From Adiantum capillus-veneris (Eukaryota; Streptophyta; Polypodiopsida; Polypodiales; Pteridaceae), in contig CM043952.1 of the NCBI GenBank assembly GCA_014529385.2, forward strand, positions 157,579,057-157,643,056: a stretch of DNA of 64,000 bases. Reading direction: 5' to 3'. The notes under the pieces were generated by a model that saw only the letters and a program-made list of their open reading frames with translations, ran no database searches and had not been told where the DNA came from. Shown here piece after piece: positions 45,561 to 57,446 of this stretch. Each line of letters opens with the position of its first letter. Position 1 is the first letter of the stretch. The position numbers and the translations under genes were made by a program.

Positions 45561-45601
<41 letters not shown>
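45561..45601. repeat. (CT)n microsatellite after a TTC run
   Basis: CT run preceded by cttcttcttcttcttc at 45541-45560. Confidence 0.93.
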
Positions 45602-45605
<4 letters not shown>

Positions 45606-45920
45606 GGACATAATATTATTTTTGCATGAGTGATTGCAAGATTTTTTTGGAATATGGAGCAATTTTTGTGTGTGTATGAATCATGCATTTGCCCAACATA
45701 AGGAGATGTTCCCAAAAAGACCTAAATGAGGCAATGATATCATCCCGATGCCCTGATGATACCATATTGATGCGATTTGTCTGTTCTCACCTTTTTCCAA
45801 GAACAGTTGGTTGGTGTCGAACTCAACTCATTGGTTGTTGGCAAACAAAACTTCTAGCCTTTCTCTCTATTGCATTTGGAAGCAAATCTCTTGGTTGGAG
45901 ACATTTTCCCTCTCTAGCCC

Positions 45921-46034
<114 letters not shown>

Positions 46035-46183
46035 TTGTGTCCTCGAAACACAACCAATGGAGCGCTCTCACCAGTGTTTTAAAAATTCTATTTCAAAACC
46101 CTATCCAAATTCTTTTGGTGAGTATTAAAAAAGGATATGTTGAGAAAATGGGTTAATTTTTAACATTTTTACACTATTTTCAT

Positions 46184-46322
46184 CAAAATGTAGACAGGGT
46201 TTTTTCTTTTCGTCTTGTTCTCAAGCAACATTTTGAATTTCAAAGCTGCACAATTGCAAGGTGAGATGCATATTTCCCCAAAATTGACTCTCACCATCTC
46301 TTTCTCTCTGAATACTCCCATT

Positions 46323-46394
<72 letters not shown>

Positions 46395-46579
46395 GCATTA
46401 ATAGCAGTGCTCCAAAAAAACTTTTTCCAAAAAGTTTCCTCAAAATGTAGGCAGGGTTTTTTCTTTTCATCTTGTTCTCATGAAACATTTTGAATTTCAA
46501 AGCTGCGCAATTGCAAGGTGAGACACACTTCTTCCCAAAATTGACTCTCACCATCATTTTCTCTCCGAATACTCCCATT

Positions 46580-46634
<55 letters not shown>

Positions 46635-46640
46635 CTGCGT
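46184..46640. repeat. Tandem duplication of a ~257-bp unit ending in (CT)n
   Basis: Copy 1 (46184-46440) and copy 2 (46441-46640) share caaaatgtag-cagggtttt, acattttgaatttcaaagc, caattgcaaggtgaga, aaaattgactctcaccatc and gaatactcccattgtcctc, each followed by a CT run (46326-46393 and 46585-46630). Few substitutions separate the copies. Confidence 0.88.
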
Positions 46641-47111
46641 GCACTCATAGCACTATAAGAGGAGTTGTGTATAACTGCTAACATTGCGCGAAAAAACAAA
46701 GAAAAAAGGAAAGAGAAAAATTTGCAGGAGCGGCTATGGACATAGTAGTGGTTTCTCAACAATAATCGCGGTAATAGTGGTGGCAATATACCCGCTACTA
46801 TTACCGTGCTTGTTGCCACATGTATTACCGTGCTTATTGCCGCTACACGTCAATTCAAAAGTAAAGGTGCTCATTTGGGCCACCCAAAATTGTGCACCTT
46901 TATTTTTGACCTGCATAAAACAATGAACCATCAATTGTTTTTTGGAAGAGTATAAAAAATACCAAAGAATTGAAATTGAATTTATTTTACCTTGACAATT
47001 TAATATCCAAAAGATCAACTGCTTAAAAAAGTTACAATAAAAAGTAAATAGTTGTATATACATTGTGCCACATTGGGACTTTACAAAAGTTTGGAAAAAA
47101 TATTTTTCTAT

Positions 47112-47540
47112 TTAATCCTCATCTATCTCGTTGTCGTTCAGAGGCACGTATGTTTGATCACGTTGACTCTACATAAACCCAAACCAAATTAAACAATTAT
47201 CAACAGCTCAAAACAACTGGTACAAAATTACTTGTTTAAACTTACTGCTTGTAGTGATCCAAGCGCTGCATTGAATTTCTCGCGAGAGATGTGGTTGTTT
47301 TCAAACAACCATCGCCAAGTATCAAATTTTGTATGTTGCTCTTGATGCTCCACCATCTCTCTGGTTGGTCAAGAGAGAGTGATATTTTTCTAAGTTAACA
47401 ATAACAATACCAAATCACCAACTACAATCTTTATAATCACCGATCGACGTGATAATTTAATTAATCTTACATATTTATCCTTTCAAGTACCCTTGCCTCC
47501 TGAGCCATAGTGCGTGGGAGTTTGTCTTGTGAAAGCCTCG
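47112..47540 (-). pseudogene. 3' part of an intron-containing gene split by an LTR element
   Basis: Two exons are supported by splice signals and frame. The penultimate (47360-47246) follows CCAACCAG and ends before GTAAGT; it encodes REMVEHQEQHTKFDTWRWLF then ENNHISREKFNAALGSLQ. A 77-bp intron with acceptor TTATGTAG leads to a last exon (47168-47112) encoding SQRDQTYVPLNDNEIDED then TAA. Upstream, 47540 is the insertion point of the 15.5-kb gypsy element; the gene resumes at 63013 and beyond. The family is not recognised with certainty. The short charged, coiled-coil-like C-terminus and the upstream part recall plant En/Spm-type transposase-associated proteins. Confidence 0.5.
47536..47540. 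repeat. Target site duplication CCTCG (left copy)
   Basis: CCTCG directly precedes the LTR start TGTGCACG at 47541 and recurs right after the other LTR at 63013-63017. Confidence 0.92.
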
Positions 47541-47777
47541 TGTGCACGTATGTCGCACGTGTCAATGCAAGGAACTTGCCGATACACTGTGTGCGAGCCA
47601 CAAATGGCTCCAAGCACACAACAAGCCTAAACTAGTAAGCTCAAAGATGGCGTTGATGTGTCACTCACCGCTCTACGCTTCCTATCATGGATGATTCCTC
47701 GTCGCAAAGAAGAGGGAGACGCCGCTACGTCGCGCTCAACCGCCTCGCCGCCGTCGTGCCACGGCAATGCTCGATCG

Positions 47778-47868
<91 letters not shown>

Positions 47869-48167
47869 GGAGATGATGAAGAAGAAGAAGATGGAGATGG
47901 AGCAAGAGCACTCTTCAATTGCACAAATGAGAGAATGAGTGAATTTTAAGTTTAGTTGACTTTTATATGAGCTCGCCCCATTCACACTTGGGCGCCCATG
48001 CTTAGCCAACTAATCCCTTGAATGTTCCAATTAGAGTATGCCTCTCATCGACGATCACTCTTACCCTTTTCCTATTGGACCGATAAGCCCGGTACCTGAC
48101 TCTACCAAGTAAATAATACAACGTCTGTCATAGGTGATAGGGTGTCCATGAGCCGTGAGGGTTAACA
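47541..48167 (-). repeat. Gypsy element 3' LTR
   Basis: As read on +, starts TGTGCACGTATG and ends GTGAGGGTTAACA. It contains (CT)n(CA)n at 47779-47866, longer than the same run in the other LTR, which explains most of the 37-bp length difference. Open frames in it come from the microsatellite. Confidence 0.93.
47779..47866. repeat. (CT)n(CA)n microsatellite in the LTR
   Basis: CT run 47779-47810 then CA run to 47866. The counterpart in the other LTR (about 62664-62713) is roughly 40 bp shorter. Confidence 0.93.
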
Positions 48168-48182
48168 TGCCCCCCCTCCTGA
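48168..48182 (-). promoter_or_regulatory. Gypsy element polypurine tract
   Basis: On the minus strand ATCAGGAGGGGGGCA lies directly before the 3' LTR start TGTTAACCC. A G-rich purine run in this place primes plus-strand synthesis. Confidence 0.85.
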
Positions 48183-49580
48183 TGTAGATTCCGTCCTCGG
48201 AAGCTATTGAGTTGCAGCTCGTTCGTCGAGGTGGAAGAGCATTTGAGGTGAATGTCCTTAGCCTTCTTCAGTCACTGCAAAATCAAACAACATTGGCATA
48301 GTAATTGCATTCTCATATACAATTAAAAAGCATATGCAGTTGTAGACAGACAATTTGATTGGTAATAGAATTTTAAACCATTTGTTAGCAATAAACATTA
48401 AATTGCAATATAATCAAACACATAAACAACTGTAAAGGTAAAAAATTAGACAAGTTTGGGGTCGCTAATTTAATGATCGAAAGGCACTAAAGATCGACTA
48501 TTAATACCATGGGTAAGCTTCTCAACTTTCTCTGGTCAATTGAGTTGTTTAATCACGAGAGCCAAGTATGTCATGTCCAAGGGCTAACTAGAGGCTATAC
48601 CTAGAAGACCTTGTAGTTAAGCTACGATAAAAGGAATTGCTCATGAAATCATCGCCTGCCTTATTTCCTTTTATTTGACCCCTCAAAGTCTTTTCACATT
48701 GTTTCAATTTTGATGTATGTGCTTATTTTGTATGTCGTGGATTTTTTGCCTTTCAGGGAAAAGCGCCCACACTGGGAACCTCTAGGGCTCTAGTATTATA
48801 GGCAATACATGTGAGCGAAGTACCAAATCAAGCTGAGATTTCTCTTCCAGCTTAAGATTTTACATTCTGGCACTTTGATTTTTTTGTTTGTTCGTTTTCA
48901 GCATTTTAATTTTGTAATTTTGGGGGGTTATATAACACTGTTACACCTCCCCAGGCTCATCACACTAGTAAACTCCCTTTATAATACTTAAGCTAAATGT
49001 CAATAGGGTCAAGCCCACTAGAAATCCCTATTACATTTCATACAATGCTGCCTAAATCGAATTAAGAACCTAAGTAACCATTGATTATTAGGAAGGCATT
49101 CTCCATGGTATTAAGAGAAGATCTATAACACCTAACTTGGTCAAACTAGCTTAGTCAGACTGCTTGATTTTTAAATCTAGACAAGTGATTATGACAAAAA
49201 ATTACATTGAATTTAATGTTTGGTACTAAGCAAATGCGCTGAATATTATGCTACCAATCACAATCAAAGTAGACAAACATTCAAATATTATGCTACCAAT
49301 CACAATCAAAGCAGACAAACATGGATGCAAAAAAGATAAGGGGCAATGCTAATGGACAAGAAAGATTTGTTTGTGTTGATGGTCACGCTCGATTTGAAGT
49401 GTGAACGAGAGAAAGATTCCATGAAGGTCCAAATCCTAACCACAACAACACATTCCTGTACACACTAAGAAACACTAAGAATACCTCTAGGATGCACATC
49501 AGTGGGAAAAGGTACCAACACTTATTGAACACAATTAAAAAACATAAGAAACCCTAAGCTAATTATTTTCACTCCCCTTA
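48183..49580. other. Non-coding stretch between the accessory region and the 3' LTR
   Basis: AT-rich; no recognised coding sequence. A 43-bp unit (aatattatgctaccaatcac, then aatcaaag-agacaaacat) is duplicated in tandem at 49243 and 49286. Confidence 0.55.
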
Positions 49581-49585
49581 GAGAG

Positions 49586-51550
49586 TCAAGGGAATAGGAC
49601 ATTATAGAGATTGGGGGAAAACCCTAAGGCTAAACCCCTATCCTTGTCGTCGAGATAAACAAAGTCATCATCCATGAGACCATATGTGCCATCCGCGTAG
49701 TCATGTAAATCTTCTTTTTCATCATAGGTACCCATGTTTACTAAGAAGGTCACTAGACGCCTATAGTCATCTTGGTCAAATGGGTAGGCTTGTGCAATGG
49801 GAGATACACTCTCTACTAAATATGGATCAATCATGGTCAAGAGACGTATCAGTCATTCTAACTCCTCGAAATTCCTCTCACATGCTAGCGTACCTACCAA
49901 ATCCCATTCACAGGCAAGCACCGAAAAGACCATGTGAAACATTTATGAAAAGTAACAAGGGTACCTCTCATCCAAGGCAGGAGTGGATGACTCTAGCATA
50001 CTAGCCATATCTGTACATGCAAATAGATGATGGTTAGAGTGCAAATATTACAAGGGTCGTGTTCTTGTGCATAATGTGTTTTTATGATTTTGTGTTATGG
50101 CTCTTTCTCTTTTACTTTTTTATCTTGTTTTTGTGAGTATAAGGCTTTATATATACATTCCCTAAGATTGGAGATTAAGAGGTCAGGGAGGAAGGTTGAG
50201 AGGGAAGCAAGTGAATGATGGATGTTAGCAAACACTCCCCCCTTCCTGGGGTAGATCATACCTTTTGCAATGATGTCGTCACCCTTTGAAACCAGTTGTT
50301 CCAAGTTGTTATAGGTGAAGGCTTTAACCAATAGTTTTCGACCACCCTATGCGTTTCATCTAGTTGCAAGGGTGATAAGGTACTCTCCCATCATTTTATT
50401 TGCAACATTGTTGTAGGTGGTGAACTTACAACGGGAGGTGCAAACTCCTTCTTGCTTGTATGGATATGTACAATGGTAGGTGGAGGTTGTGTCGAAGCTT
50501 CTATTTCCGTATAGGAACTAATTGAAGAGCAAGAAGCTTCATTTGATTTTCCTGTTCCTGAGCTAGGTGGAACAAATTATTCTTTCTTTGGTACCCAAAC
50601 TAGCTCTGGAGCAGGTGTGTAGCATTCCGTGATTTTCTCCTTTCTGCGATCTTCAATTTTTTTTGGAGCCATAGGATTGAGCTCACATAGGTCCGGTGAC
50701 AAGTAAGAGCATAATTTACGTTTTGGCACCCAGATTTGATCATTTCCTTCATAGTAGCCTTGGGCTTCCAATAGTTTTTTAGGAATCCAACGCAACGTTT
50801 CTTTACATTTCTTGGGATGAATGGGACGTCTCTTACCAGGCTCCTGCCTTTTAGCATTGGTTATGGTCGCTAAAGAAGCTTTAGGGACCCACTTGTATGT
50901 TTTCTTTGTTATATTGGGATGGGTCTTGTGTGTCTCAAGCTTTATTTCAACTACATCAGTTGAAGCTCTAGAGAGTTGGGCTATGGGGACATATGGTTCA
51001 ACCTCTTGGACATGCAATGTTTTGGGTTTTATTTCCTTAAGAGGCAATATCTTAGGGACTGTGGTTTGAGTGGCAGGGCTAAGAGTTGGTTTCTGTGTTG
51101 TGACACCCCCTGTCCCCCAATGCATTTGGTGGCTATCATCCACGTTCGTCCTAGGTTTATACTACCCTCCATAGTTCCAACAGGCATGACCAAAAAGTCT
51201 TGAGCTACAACCCCGTTGTCATATAACTGAGAGAAGTGTGCCAGATTCCAAAAACCACAGTTTTTTTCTTGTTGACACTCTTGACTTGGATAATACTCTC
51301 AGATAGAGGTGGCTTCCCTAACTGATACCACACCCCATATGATAGAAGATTATCTTTAGCACCCGTATCCAATAATGCGTTATATAGCACTTTTCCATAG
51401 GTGCTGTTGAGTGTCATAAAATGGTAACCATCTTTTTGCAACATTTGTCAGCCTACTCAACGTCCTCTTCCTCATATGTGTATATATTTTTCTACGCTAT
51501 TAAGTTATCTAGAGTAAATTCCCCCTCTTCGTTTAACCTTTGTGGCAACA
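49586..51550 (-). pseudogene. Accessory coding region: second retropepsin-like domain, WVPK repeats, acidic tail
   Basis: Lies after integrase on the element's coding strand. From about 51550 a broken frame gives LPQRLNEEGEFTLDNLI, then 51444-51205 encodes LYNALLDTGAKDNLLSYGVW with DTGA at residues 26-29. A shifted frame continues VAQDFLVMPVGTMEGS and INLGRTWM, then DDSHQMHWGTGGVTTQ, parallel to VGRPFMRESKMVHDWSKSHV of the canonical protease at 57.5 kb. The next frame (51143-50577) carries four W-V/I-P-K motifs (residues 85, 119, 138 and 183) in a basic, Pro-rich protein. Further pieces (50331-50095; 49840-49586 with LMDDDFVYLDDKD) form the tail. At least two frameshifts and several stops break it. 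Function unknown; a structural or protease-like role is speculation. Confidence 0.6.
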
Positions 51551-51559
51551 CATACATTA

Positions 51560-53228
51560 TACTCTTCCCAAAAATGTCACCTTAGTCATATATTTATATT
51601 ACCACCCTTTTCTTTTTTGCTTTGTAAATAGAATAAGCATACAATAACCAACTATATACCCCCAAACTTTCTTACCTCTTGTGAATTAGTAGTAGAAAAA
51701 TAATATATCCATCTTCCACCCCATATAGATAAATTCCCATGGAAATCAACTCTCACTTGTCTTTACCAAAGATTATGGTCCCTCTCTACAAGTCTTCGAT
51801 GCCCCCTACATAGGTGGCCCAATATCTCTTAAGAATATACATATAGTTTCTCTCCTTTCAAAAGGACTCCAATTGTATATTCTTTTCACAAGAAAATAAT
51901 ATTGGGCCCTCCTCTATTTGTTTAAGCATCATAGCCTTTTGAAAAAGCATGATTCCCCTTGGATGCATACAAGCAAAGGGCCCATACAAGAAGACTTGGA
52001 AGCAAAAGGTTCCCTAGCCTAGTGTGGACCTTCCAAACCGAATTACTTGGTGCATGGGTGTGAAGAATAGTCCAAATTCATATCAAACATGTTGAGAAGG
52101 TCAATTTTGCCTTTTGAAGCATGTCATTCTGAGCTACAGGTAAAAAGTTATGGTCAAAATAGTGTAAATCTGTCAGATTCGCAGCAAAAGGGAACTGTAA
52201 ATCAAGTAAATCAAGAGGGTGAGATCTTATTTTTCCCCCACTCATCTTCTAGAAGAGCAATGAGTGTTCAAGGTCACTTACATGTGATGGGACCAACCTA
52301 AAGATGCTTTCTAAATGCCAAGACAGACAAGTTGAGATATCCCGCAGGAGCCACCCGTAGGGCCTCATGGTGGGGCCCACCTACATTATGCACCCCTATG
52401 GAGCCTTCACGGTCTAAAATGATATTTTTGGTGAATAAATAGTCTCTTTTATGTCCAATATTCAATGAGTGGTCAAAGGACACTTAATTAGGTCTAATCA
52501 CTTACTCTAATTAAGTGTAGCATAATCCCACTCCTACACAACTATAAATAGCCCCCCTTGGAGAGACTCAAGGACACACACTTATATTTTCAACTTCATG
52601 TTGTTTTCTTGATCAATAGTAGAGAAAACCCCAACTCTCCCTCTTTCACATCCTCCCTCCTAACCCTCCTCTTTGGAGGAAGTGCAACTCTATTCTCCAC
52701 TCTTTTCATTCTACAATCTCTTACTCCATCAACCCAATAAATCATTTGTAGCACCTCAATAACTTGTAAATACATCATGATCTCTCTCATGGTTATGTTA
52801 ATGATCATGAAATCATCTTCAAAACTTTCAAGTGTCGCAATTCGTGATGGTTAGCCAGCGTCTGCCCTCCCCTTAAAAGGTGTGCGAGAAATCAAGGAAG
52901 TGTTCTATTCTCAATTTACCATTGGTTTGTTTCTCCACACTTATTCAATTGGTCTAAAGAAATTTCTCACTCCAACTCTCTTTTGCTTCATTACATATGC
53001 ATGTGGCTACCTCTCATGGTGATTTTATTTGTGTCACGGCATTGCATAGATGGAGATGAGCTCTCTATGCAAAGTGTGTTAGTTTGATGTAAGTGATTCT
53101 CTTGTGTGTTTGAGAGGCAAGTCTTGTGCGCATGATTTTTTGATGAGTGCTTGAGAGAGAAAGAGTTTGGATGTATTATGGGTGTTCTTATGGGGAGAAG
53201 GTGAATGCTATTCCACAAATTGCATATT
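51560..53228. other. Region between accessory coding part and integrase, with an LTR-like promoter block
   Basis: No recognised coding sequence. It contains a 12-bp inverted repeat (acacttaattag ... ctaattaagtgt, about 52468-52519) and, on the + strand, the promoter-like features listed next. It may be a solo LTR or another nested insertion, but no boundaries with TG...CA and a duplication were found. Confidence 0.4.
52539..52743 (+). promoter_or_regulatory. LTR-like TATA box and polyadenylation signal on the strand opposite to the host element
   Basis: CTATAAATAGCCCC at about 52540-52553, then about 190 bp of CT-rich leader and AATAAATC at 52737. A strong plant TATA followed closely by a polyadenylation signal is the U3-R layout of an LTR. 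It points rightwards, opposite to the gag-pol strand of the surrounding element. Confidence 0.4.
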
Positions 53229-53490
53229 TCATTTTGATGCACGGCATTGGGTTGCATAATCATTGATGGTGTTCAAGTGTCCAAAGTGTATATAGAGTAA
53301 GGGGGTTTTCAAAGTGTGTTGCTTGAGTGGGTGAGTGCAAGTGTTATTTTGATTGGTTTCCTTCTCCACTCCCAAAAGAAGGTGGTGCCCCAAGTAGTGT
53401 GCGTACCTCTTTACGAACATTTTGTGAGGGTAGGCCCATTGGTTTGGGTTTAGAGGCCCCATTTCAAAAAGCTCGCCCTCACTGTTTAAC

Positions 53491-54310
53491 TCAATAGGGT
53501 ATCGTAGAGGTGTCAGAGTCCAACCAATCCTCGTCAATTTCAACGTGGAATGCATGTGTGACTCCAAGGTTAGCCTCTCCTTTTTGTTTTATGTGTTTTT
53601 GTCGCTCCTTAGCCTCAGCTTGAGCTTGTATCTTCTTCAATTCTATTTGTGCCTTGGCTGCCTTTTTTGTATGGATGGCACGTAGCTCCTCTTGGCTTAA
53701 AGGATCATAGTATCTTTTAAATTTGCTCCCATTGAGGAATCCAATGCTTTCAAATCCATCAAGTGTCTCCACACGAATGGTTCCTTGTGGGGTGATCTCA
53801 CATACTCTATATGGTCCTTTTCCCGCATATTTCAACTTTTTCTTTTCGTTACGCACTCCATACATAAGGACTTTATCACCAACATTGATATCTTTGTTCT
53901 TTAGATGATGGTCAAACCATTTCTTCCTCCTATCTTTCTCCACAAGTGTGTTTTGCACTGCTAATTGCCTCTCTTCATCTAGCCTTTCAAGGATATATAA
54001 TTGCTCAACTAAGGGGTTACCATCCCAACCTTCTTGAGAAGCTACTCGAAGAATAGGAACGACAAACTCCCATTGCATAACCGCTTCTTGGCCATACACC
54101 ATCTTGAATGGTGTGCAGTTAATGGCAACTTTGTATGCAGTACGATAACCCCATAGAGCTGATGTAAGCTTTAAATCTCAATCTGTGCGATGAGCTTCCA
54201 CCGTTTTGGTCAAGATAGAGATTAAGGTCTTGTTGGTGCTCTCAGCTTGGCCATTTTCTTGTGGATAATAAGGTGTGGACTTATGGTGAGCTATCATAAA
54301 GTTGCTAGTG
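53491..54310 (-). pseudogene. Gypsy integrase C-terminal region
   Basis: The 54102-53491 frame encodes MVYGQEAVMQWEFVVP, then DKVLMYGVRNEKKKLKYAGKG, GPYRVCEITPQGTIRVETLDG and NGSKFKRYYDP. These are the GQ.aV.P.E.., VLv......kf...W.GPy.v and NG..lKrYy motifs of plant gypsy integrase C-termini. Upstream to 54310 the part with SAYKVAINCTPFKMVYG is readable past a stop. It ends with a Lys/Gln-rich tail and no chromodomain. Confidence 0.82.
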
Positions 54311-54312
54311 AG

Positions 54313-55499
54313 TTATTTTATTATTCCATTTATAAAATGAGTACCATTGTCACTCACAATCTCAAAGGGACAACCAGATCTTGTAATAATGTTCTCAAAG
54401 ATAAACTTGTCAGTTGACCTCGCATCAGCCTTACGTGTCGCCCTGGATTCCGTCCACTTTGTCACATAGTCAGTGGCAACAATAATATATCGAGATTGAG
54501 TGCTACGAGCTGTCGGACTAATTGGGCCTACAAAGTCCAAACCCCATTTTTCAAATGGTTGAGTCACTTTAACAGGATGTAAGGGGATCTTATCCTTTCG
54601 TTATGTGATCTTGTAACGTTGACATTCATCACATCCTTTGCAAAAAGTGATGCATCCTTGAATAAGGTAGGCCACCAATAGCCCGATTGCAACACCTTTC
54701 TAGCTGTTAGCTCCCTTGAGAAATGTCCTCCGGCTATACCCATGTGGGCTTCTTGCAGTATGTATAAATACTCATCCTCACGGGCACAACGTCTAAGAAT
54801 ATCATCCTTCCCTAGCCTGTAGAGAGTTCCTGCAATGAGAGAGTAAGGTTCACATTCTTTTAACAGTTTTCGAGCTATGTCTTTACGAAGCTCTTTGGGT
54901 GGAAAACCATTAACTAGAAAGTTCACAATCTTCTCACTCCATTCGGATATGGTTTTGACTAGGAATAGAGAAGTATCGGACAACTCATCATCGACTCCAG
55001 TAGGGGCTTCACCATTGGGTATGCAAGACAAATGATCCGCCATGACATGTCTTTTAATAGGTCTCACCACAACGGTAAAATCAAACTCAAGGAGAATTAA
55101 CAAAAATCGTGTAATTCTTCCCGTGGAACAAGGTTTATTTACTAGATACAACAAGGCTTGATGATCAACATAGAACACAAACTTGTTGGCTAGAAGGTAG
55201 TAGCGAAATTTCTTCACTTCATAAATCATATCTAAACCTTCTCACTCTATAGTGATGTAGTTTCTCTCGGCATCATTCAATTGACGACTTGCAAAGCTAA
55301 TGAGGTAGTCCAATTTATGTTCTCCTGGTTGAGCTAGAACACACCCAATAGCAAAGTTTGATGCATCAAAATGCACATGGAAAATTACATTCCAATCGGG
55401 CACTCGTAGAATAGGAGCGCTAGTCAAGGTCTTTTTCAATGACTCATAAGCATAGTCACACTCTGCAGTCCATTGGAACTCAATAAGACGCTTGTACAA
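54313..55499 (-). pseudogene. Gypsy RNase H and integrase zinc-finger/core region
   Basis: RNase H: 55499-55242 encodes VHFDASNFAIGCVLAQPG and ASRQLNDAERNYITIE, then a stop, then 55229 on: FVFYVDHQALLYLVNKP and RHVMADHLSCIP. Integrase: the HHCC region shows AHMGIAGGHFSRELTARKV and GYWWPTLFKD, but a frameshift near 54600 disrupts the CC half. The catalytic core continues in 54567-54313 with FEKWGLDFVGPI, YIIVATDYVTKW and CPFEIVSDNGTHF, ending at a stop. Both catalytic Asp segments are present; the Glu segment is degraded. Confidence 0.85.
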
Positions 55500-55523
55500 A
55501 GGGCGAGCTATCTCGGCAAAGTT

Positions 55524-56528
55524 TTAAATAAACCGTCGGTAATAACCAACATGGCCCATGAACCTTTGAACTCCTTTATAGTTTGTAGGTGGTGGCAATT
55601 TAGCAATGGCTTTAATTTTGCTTTCATCTGTGGAAATCCCATTTTTGGACACTATATGCCCTAAAATGACTCCATGTTTAACCCAAAATTGGAATTTGAA
55701 AGGGTTTAAGGAGATGCGATACAATCTACACTTCTCAAACACTTTTCGTAAGCATGATAGATGTTCTTTCCATGAGGAATAAACACAAAGGTCATCTAAG
55801 AAAGCTTCACAAAACTCCCTCAAATATTCTCTAAAAGCAGTGTTTATTAATCTTTGAAAGGTAGCAGGGGTATTGGTTAAGCCAAAAGCCATAACACGAA
55901 ATGAGAACACTCCAAATTCCATTATAAAGGCTATTTTAGCTTGGTCCTCCAGGGCAATTGTGATTTGATTGTAGCCAGAGTACCCATCTAAAAAGCTATA
56001 AGCTTCCTTCTTTGCAACTCTTTCAAGCACATGTTCTGAATATGGCAAGGGGTAATGGTCCCTCCTAGTGGCGGCATTGACCTTCTTGAGATCCATGCAC
56101 ACTCTGAGTTTCCCATTCTTTTTTGGCACAATCACTATTGGAGAAACCCATTCTGAGTGCTCAATAGGGTATATGAATCCGCATTCCACAAGCTTTTCAA
56201 TCTCTTCTTGAATGATTTTTGCATATTTAAGATTCACTAGGTAGGGTCGTTGCTGAACTGGTTTAACCATGCTATTCATGGGGATTGTGTGTTGCACCAC
56301 GGAAGGTGGAACACCTTTCATATCATGATATGTCCAGGAAAATATATCCCTGAATTCCTTGAGAAGTTCTTTAAGTACACACTCCTCAGTCTCGGTCAGA
56401 TCTTGGGAAATGAAAATAGGTTTAGACTCTTCTCCTGGGTCTGCTAACTCTATTTCCTTAACTATAGTTGGACCGTCATAGACTCCATTGCTCCCATTGA
56501 TAGGTTTTCTTTGAGCCTTTGTATACAC
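55524..56528 (-). pseudogene. Gypsy reverse transcriptase
   Basis: A 334-codon open frame with the RT motifs in order: SPIVIVPKKNGKLRVCMDLK, VNAATRRDHYPLPY, FLDGYSGYNQI, MAFGLTNTPATFQRLIN, the catalytic FLDDLCVYS, and GVILGHIVSKNGIS. The connection domain starts with RFMGHVGYYRRFI and is cut by a stop at 55524-55526. The catalytic Asp pair is intact. The upstream frame holds the protease-RT linker (FRDIFSWTYHDMKGVPPSVV). The sequence style is of the non-chromovirus plant gypsy lineages. Confidence 0.9.
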
Positions 56529-57446
56529 AACCTTATGTTCCTCTGTGGTATAGGATTTGAAATGTTCAGGTGCCGGGTGTAAGTCTGTGGAGTCCTATTG
56601 TTCTGTGGACTGTGATTTCACTTCCGATTCCTTTTGTTGTTGAGCTAACTCTCAATTTTGTCATCTCCTTACAGTACGGCTCAACCTTGGCTTCTCTTGT
56701 GCGATGTCAATGGGTTGTGGACTACACCACATAACGCTTTGAAGGTATTCACCCCAGTTATCTACCAACTTCCGATGAGCATCACATGCCTTTATATAAT
56801 TAAGCCATTCTGTGTTAGATTTCTTTTCATTTATTCTAGCACGCACATTTGCGCGATATTGTCATCTCTTATATCTCTTACTCTTCTTGTTTAGTTCTTG
56901 ATTACGGCCGATCTCTAGTGAAGAGTCACTAGATGAATCACTACTTGTGTCTTCTGCTCCCTTGGATAGATTGTCATCTAGGTTACCACTGGGCCCTGAA
57001 TGGTTTGTCCCCACATTTGCACTAAGATTTAACTCAGATTCTTCGTCCTTATAGTCAATTTCAATTGATGATTATGACCCCAAATCGTGTGGGCTATAGT
57101 CTTATGAGGTTCTACTAGTTCCAATGCCAGTCAAACCTTCATCTTGTAGATTATCAAAAGCTATATGCATTGCTTCTAGCATATTTAAGGGTACAAGTGG
57201 TGGTATTTCATCCCCCTCAGGTGTTACCCAGGTCGTCCCCCTATTTCCCCAAGTGTCTATGGTAGCTGCTAGGTGGACCCAATCCACATTGTCCGACTCA
57301 GTCATCCCAGGTAGTGCATCCATATAAGGAGAATATTCCCCAACATCAGTGTCCACTTTATACGTGTAACAATACTGCAATGGGGCCGAGTGAACTGTGG
57401 TGTCAAATCTATAATCAATTATAAACTTGTTTCCTAGAGGATGTGC
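56529..57446 (-). pseudogene. Decayed protease-RT linker region
   Basis: The frame is broken but partly readable (57380-57102: DVGEYSPYMDALPGMTESDN, VTPEGDEIPPLVPLNMLEAM). It is acidic and Pro-rich, with no domain recognised. It lies in the same frame as the protease before it and RT after it, so it was probably a spacer in one polyprotein. Confidence 0.55.
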
